Shown piece after piece: positions 30,202 through 33,403 of a stretch of 33,403 bases of DNA. How positions within the stretch are numbered: position 1 is the stretch's first letter; each line of letters begins with the position of its first letter. The position numbers and the translations under genes are program-made. Origin of the DNA: Oscillospiraceae bacterium (GTDB lineage Bacteria > Bacillota > Clostridia > Oscillospirales > Oscillospiraceae); assembly GCA_021771265.1 (NCBI GenBank), contig JAETPK010000038.1, forward strand, positions 1-33,403, given 5' to 3'. A model generated the notes under the pieces. The model was not told the origin of the DNA, did not search any database, and was given only the letters and a program-made list of their open reading frames with translations.

Positions 30202-30381
30202 TCAGGAGCCGGAAACGCTCTTGATAAATGCCTCCATGCGGTTGGCACTGTCCTGCTTCATTTGGTCGGTAACGTGTCCGTAAACGTCCAGGGTGAAGGC
30301 GGCGGTAGCGTGGCCTAAGTTACCCTGCACGGTCTTAATATCGTCCCCTGATCGGATAGCGGCCACGGCGTAACTGTGCCC
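30202..30381 (-). pseudogene. Tyrosine integrase, C-terminal fragment
   Basis: 59 codons plus TGA, reading GHSYAVAAIRSGDDIKTVQG, NLGHATAAFTLDVYGHVTDQ, then MKQDSANRMEAFIKSVSGS. It shows the late catalytic region of tyrosine recombinases: the HxxA-like HSYAV, the LGH box and the nucleophile Tyr of DVYGHV. Everything before the HSYAV block is missing, and the codon just upstream in frame is TAA, so the break is sharp at 30381/30382. Position and direction, with the 3' end facing tRNA-Cys, are those of an element integrase. It cannot be active. Confidence 0.85.
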
Positions 30382-30513
30382 TTACGGTATAATAACGACA
30401 AACCGGAAAAGCCCCGTAATTTCAAGGGTTTGGAGGTTTATCAGGCGGATTTTTCATCCTTTTCCAACCCGAAAAATCAGGCCGCGAAACCGTTATTCCG
30501 TAGGGGGTGTTAA
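30382..30513 (+). pseudogene. C-terminal fragment of an unknown element gene
   Basis: 43 codons plus TAA with protein-like content (RYNNDKPEKPRNFKGLEVYQ, ADFSSFSNPKNQAAKPLFRR), no start or ribosome site, starting exactly where the integrase fragment breaks off. Read as the 3' end of a gene whose 5' part was deleted together with that of the integrase. The parent family is not recognised; being upstream of parB, a parA-like or other replication-module gene is possible. Confidence 0.4.
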
Positions 30514-30562
30514 ATTAGCGACAAAAATGAATACCGCATAGGCAGGCTGCTTACCTGCCCGG

Positions 30563-30602
30563 AAAAGGACATTTCCTCTGAAAAGAAGAAGTGTCCTTTT
30601 TT
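30563..30602 (+). terminator. Terminator-like hairpin upstream of parB
   Basis: Arms AAAAGGACA (30563-30571) and TGTCCTTTT (30592-30600) with a 20-base loop and trailing T, preceded by a small GGCAGG/CCTGCC hairpin (30541-30559). It could end the truncated gene upstream or attenuate parB, whose ribosome site follows. Confidence 0.55.
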
Positions 30603-30636
30603 CTACCCAAAGCCATACGCCGACAGGAGGAACGAA

Positions 30637-31560
30637 ATGGCGGAAACGACCACACCCAAAAAGCGCGGCAGGAAAGCCGCGGCTGTGGGCCAGCCGGTGA
30701 CGCAGGAAGTTGTTGTCATGGTCCCGCTGGCCGAACTGCATCCCTTCACGGACCATCCGTTTCAGGTCAGGGATGACGAATCCATGCGGGAAACCGCAGC
30801 AAGCGTAAAAGAAAACGGCGTCATTATCCCCGGTCTTGTCCGCCCCCGGGAGGAGGGCGGTTACGAGATCATCGCGGGCCACCGGCGTAAACACGCCTGT
30901 GAGCTGGCTGGCCTGACTTCCATGCCGGTCATCGTCCGCGACATGGACAGAGACAGCGCCACCATCGTCATGGTGGACAGCAACCTTCAGCGCGAGAGCA
31001 TCCTGCCCTCGGAACGTGCCAAGGCGTACAAGATGAAGTTGGATGCCATCAAGCGGCGGGCCGGACGGCCCAACAAAGACGAACAGGAAAATGCGCCGAA
31101 TGTTTCGGCGAATTTCCGCAGCGACGATGAAGTCGGCCAGGAGGCCGGTGTCAGCGGTGACACCATCCGTAACTACATCGCTCTTACGCAGCTGGTCCCG
31201 GAACTTCAGAAGATGGTGGACGATAAGAAAATCGCCCTGACCCCCGCGTATCAGCTTGCGGCCCTGACACCCAAGGAACAGGCCCTGCTTCTGGAGACAA
31301 TCGACAGTGAGCAGGCTACCCCCTCGCTCTCCCAGGCCCAGCGCATGAAAAAGCTCAGTCAGTCCGGGGAACTGAATGAGGACACCATGCTTCAGATCAT
31401 GGCGGAGCAGAAGAAACCGGAACGGACCGACATCACGCTGCCCGGTGAAAAGCTCCGCAAATACTTCCCTCGATCCTATACCCCCATGCAGATTGAAACG
31501 ACCATTTTCAAGCTGCTGGACGCATGGCAGCGCAAGCGCCAGCGTGAGCAGAGCCGGTAA
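30637..31560 (+). CDS. parB: ParB/RepB/Spo0J-family partition protein
   Basis: 307 aa. The ATG at 30637 follows ACAGGAGG. A Lys/Arg-rich N-terminus leads into the ParB N-terminal (sulfiredoxin-like) domain: HPFTDHPFQVRDD, GVIIPGLVRPRE, YEIIAGHRRKHACELAG with the GHRR variant of the nucleotide-binding GERR box, and DSNLQRESILPSERAKAYK. A central helix-turn-helix (EVGQEAGVSGDTIRNYIALT) binds parS. It is a mobile-element partition protein rather than the chromosomal copy, judged from its neighbours and the unusual N-terminus. No parA partner is visible here; it may lie on the right or have been deleted. Confidence 0.9.
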   Translation: MAETTTPKKRGRKAAAVGQPVTQEVVVMVPLAELHPFTDHPFQVRDDESMRETAASVKENGVIIPGLVRPREEGGYEIIAGHRRKHACELAGLTSMPVIVRDMDRDSATIVMVDSNLQRESILPSERAKAYKMKLDAIKRRAGRPNKDEQENAPNVSANFRSDDEVGQEAGVSGDTIRNYIALTQLVPELQKMVDDKKIALTPAYQLAALTPKEQALLLETIDSEQATPSLSQAQRMKKLSQSGELNEDTMLQIMAEQKKPERTDITLPGEKLRKYFPRSYTPMQIETTIFKLLDAWQRKRQREQSR

Positions 31561-31632
31561 CAGAATACCCATCCCTATCGGACAAGCCTTTGCTTGCCCG
31601 ATAATTTTATGCCCGGAAGGAGGACTTCATGT

Positions 31633-31905
31633 ATGGGTTCTGATTCTGCCGTCATTGGCGGGCATGACATTCTCGCCCTGGAGCGATTCATGGACGATAC
31701 CCGCCACATGATTATCTTCGACGTTCTCACCTGGAAATCCCCGGTGGGAGACAAGGGAGAGCGTCTGCGGCTGTTCCTGTCCGACAAGGGCTACGCCAAA
31801 GCGCAGGAGGCTGAAAAGCGCGGAGACATCAAAATCCGCAAACACGCTGCCATCATTGAGGGCCACATCCTCAATGACCGAAAAAAGCGGCAGCACACCA
31901 GATGA
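31633..31905 (+). CDS. Small element-encoded protein of unknown function
   Basis: 90 aa from the ATG at 31633, 9 bases after AAGGAGG; an ATG at 31629 is out of frame and stops at once. Sequence includes GGHDILALERFMDDTRHMII, a FDVLTWKSPVGDKGERLRLF beta-rich part and a basic tail (NDRKKRQHTR). No family recognised. It sits 13 bases ahead of the next gene, so it belongs to the parB-led operon. Confidence 0.6.
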   Translation: MGSDSAVIGGHDILALERFMDDTRHMIIFDVLTWKSPVGDKGERLRLFLSDKGYAKAQEAEKRGDIKIRKHAAIIEGHILNDRKKRQHTR

Positions 31906-31918
31906 ACGGAGGAATACC

Positions 31919-32422
31919 ATGAGCAAAGTTGCTGATTTGAAAAACGCCCTGACCGAGCTGTTTCGGAAGGGCACGGAAGTCGGTTATACGGAAACGGAGA
32001 TCGACGAGTTCCTGGAGGGCATCGACTACCACACGCTGCTGCAAGCGGTGTGGGACAGCGCCGAGACTGTCTATGCTTTCCGCGCCGATGGGCGGCACGA
32101 ACTCAGCCTGAACTATCGCGGGGCCGAGTTGTTCCAGCAGCGGGCCACCCTGCTGTATGAGGACATGGGCGAAGGGTTTGCCGGTGTTGTGACGGCGGTG
32201 CGCTCCATGGAGCTGTGGCTGCTGGAGGACATGGGCTTTGCCATCGTTGCCAACTTCTCCCTCGAAGCCGGTAACTGTGAGTATGTCACGGAATACCGGG
32301 TCTACAAGGGCAGCGACTGGACGGACAGCGAACTGGACCTGGACTTTGAGGAGCTGGTCGCGGACCTCGCTAAAATGTGCCAGCCGTACTATGGCTACGC
32401 AGCTCCCGTTTACGAGCTGTAA
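31919..32422 (+). CDS. Element-encoded acidic protein of unknown function
   Basis: 167 aa from the ATG at 31919 (CGGAGGAA upstream). Strongly acidic in the C-terminal part (DWTDSELDLDFEELVADLAK). The centre has a beta-rich segment (AVRSMELWLLEDMGFAIVAN, EYVTEYRVYKGS). Tyr- and Glu-rich, no TM, no enzyme motif I recognise. Charge and size recall small anti-restriction or DNA-mimic proteins of mobile elements, but that is only a resemblance in composition. Operon with parB and the PP-loop gene. Confidence 0.6.
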   Translation: MSKVADLKNALTELFRKGTEVGYTETEIDEFLEGIDYHTLLQAVWDSAETVYAFRADGRHELSLNYRGAELFQQRATLLYEDMGEGFAGVVTAVRSMELWLLEDMGFAIVANFSLEAGNCEYVTEYRVYKGSDWTDSELDLDFEELVADLAKMCQPYYGYAAPVYEL

Positions 32423-32458
32423 TTTCAGAAATGAGGTGAACCACAAAGGGAATCCCCT

Positions 32459-33241
32459 ATGGGGACAACCATTCTCAGCAATCCGCAAAAGCAATTCCAC
32501 GCCGTCAGCCTGTCCGGTGGCAAAGACAGTACCGCCATGCTCCTGCTGATGATCGAGCGCGGTATGCCCATCGACATGGTGCTGTCTGCCGATACCGGCA
32601 TGGAGTTTCCGGAGATGTATGCCCATCTTGCCAAGCTGGATGACCGCCTGTACCGGGAACGGGGCCTGCATATCACCACCCTGCGTCACCCCCAGGGCTT
32701 TGAATACCTCATGTTCGACGAACCGAAGCAGAAGCCCAAAAGTCTGGAGAACCGGGCAAGGCTGGGTATTCCGCCCTATGGCAACGGCTGGCCGGGAATC
32801 CGGGTGCGCTGGTGTACCGGGCAGCTCAAAACCCATCTGATCAGCAAGGAGGTCAACCGGCTCAAAGGCGAGTTGGGCGCTCTGCATTATGTCGGTATCG
32901 CCGCCGATGAAGCATGGCGCTGTAAAGACGAGCAGTACCCCCTTGTAGACTGGGGCATCACCGAGACCCAGGCGCTGCAAGCCTGCTATGACCGTGGCTT
33001 TGACTTCGGCGGTCTGTACGAGATTTACCACCGCGCCTCCTGCTGGTGCTGCCCATTCCAGCGCATCGACGAGCTGCGCAAGCTGCGGAAATACCACCCA
33101 GAGCTGTGGGCAAGGCTGATGGAGATGGACAACCGTGCCAGGGCGCAATTCGGCCCCGGCCCCCTGGGACAGTTCAAAAAGAGCTGGAGCGTGGAGCGGC
33201 TGGAGGCGCGCTTTGCCAAGGAGGACGGTCAAGCAGCCTGA
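32459..33241 (+). CDS. PAPS-reductase-like PP-loop protein of a mobile element
   Basis: 260 aa from the ATG at 32459 (AAAGGG upstream). It has a PP-loop nucleotide-binding motif SLSGGKDSTAMLLL (about residues 18-31), then LSADTGMEFPEMYAHLA as in CysH-type enzymes, RWCTGQLKTHL and a late Cys group CWCCPFQRIDELRKL. C near 120 and the CxCC group could bind zinc or an Fe-S cluster. Proteins of this kind occur in phages and conjugative elements, and their relatives include CysH and DndC-like DNA-sulfur enzymes. No cysteine desulfurase or dnd partner is seen in the window, so sulfate reduction or DNA modification is speculative. Confidence 0.8.
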   Translation: MGTTILSNPQKQFHAVSLSGGKDSTAMLLLMIERGMPIDMVLSADTGMEFPEMYAHLAKLDDRLYRERGLHITTLRHPQGFEYLMFDEPKQKPKSLENRARLGIPPYGNGWPGIRVRWCTGQLKTHLISKEVNRLKGELGALHYVGIAADEAWRCKDEQYPLVDWGITETQALQACYDRGFDFGGLYEIYHRASCWCCPFQRIDELRKLRKYHPELWARLMEMDNRARAQFGPGPLGQFKKSWSVERLEARFAKEDGQAA

Positions 33242-33269
33242 CCGTCCCGTAGAAAGGATTTGAACCGAT

Positions 33270-33403
33270 ATGGCTGTATTTCGCATTGATAAGACCCGCG
33301 ATTACACCGTCATGGCGAATCACCATCTGCGGAATAAGGCACTGTCACTCAAGGCTAAGGGCCTGCTGTCCCTCATGCTCTCCCTCCCGGAAGATTGGGA
33401 CTA
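33270..33403 (+). CDS. Helix-turn-helix replication-type protein, N-terminus only
   Basis: The first 44 codons (MAVFRIDKTRDYTVMANHHL, RNKALSLKAKGLLSLMLSLP, EDWDY) run off the right edge. The start follows GAAAGGA. This N-terminus is the one found on HTH-domain (RepA-like/DUF6017-linked) proteins of clostridial conjugative elements. Replication initiation is the likely role but cannot be checked from the visible part. Confidence 0.75.
   Translation, partial: MAVFRIDKTRDYTVMANHHLRNKALSLKAKGLLSLMLSLPEDWD

Larger units (their letters stand above)
30102..33403 (+). mobile_element. End of a tRNA-Cys-inserted integrative element, internally deleted
   Basis: Starts after the tRNA-Cys 3' end and continues past the window. 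It contains an integrase fragment oriented toward the tRNA, a second gene fragment, parB, two unknown genes, a PP-loop protein and an HTH replication-type gene, a set typical of clostridial conjugative elements. The far end, transfer genes and attR are outside the window. Confidence 0.75.

Overview
The window looks like a chromosomal segment of a GC-rich, anaerobic, spore-forming member of the Clostridia, most like an Oscillospiraceae-type gut bacterium. This is inferred from gene content: bofA, a DUF2508 (yaaL-type) gene and spoIID for sporulation, a trimeric [FeFe]-hydrogenase for fermentative hydrogen metabolism, a glycine riboswitch in front of a sodium:amino-acid symporter, and strong GGAGG ribosome sites throughout. 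No species can be named from sequence alone.

Layout. 1-950: rplM-rpsI ribosomal operon (minus). 990-1547: DUF2508-bofA (minus). 1626-2084: tadA. 2085-2731: AT-richer stretch with a frameshifted integrase remnant and a long hairpin. 2732-3562: polytopic membrane protein (minus). 3715-5956: spoIID, with a sigma-E-like -10, and a secreted protein with a degenerate deacetylase domain. 6054-9530: response regulator, histidine kinase and HtrA-type protease in one operon. 9579-10996 (minus): a split TauE/SafE transporter, a DUF1540 protein and a DUF1294 protein. 11060-13125 (minus): pseudouridine catabolism (HTH-PfkB kinase, then psuG). 13266-15602: lipoprotein and asnS. 15629-16083: a small ribbon-helix-helix gene divergent from a small Cys-rich gene. 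16084-16735: non-coding, packed with hairpins. 16736-17533: ZIP metal transporter. 18045-19480: two tandem MgtC-family proteins. 19560-20441: PfkB sugar kinase. 20620-22244: tandem glycine riboswitch, a candidate terminator switch and an AGCS symporter. 22463-26550: hydrogenase operon (HydC-HydB-HydA type). 26572-27285: DUF3298 protein (minus). 27496-29451: YerC/TrpR-like regulator, methyltransferase, Hsp33. 29529-30101: tRNA-Val, Asp, Phe, Gly and Cys.

From the 3' side of tRNA-Cys to the window end (30102-33403) lies the end of an integrative element. It has a 5'-truncated integrase on the minus strand, butted against a 5'-truncated unknown gene on the plus strand, then parB, two unknown genes, a PAPS-reductase-like PP-loop protein and the start of a replication-type helix-turn-helix protein. 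The back-to-back truncations point to an internal deletion that removed most of the integrase.

I saw no CRISPR array and no complete insertion sequence. The least explained items are the hairpin-dense spacer at 16084-16735, the active-site-less deacetylase-like protein beside spoIID, the small RHH/Cys-rich divergent pair, and the element cargo genes.
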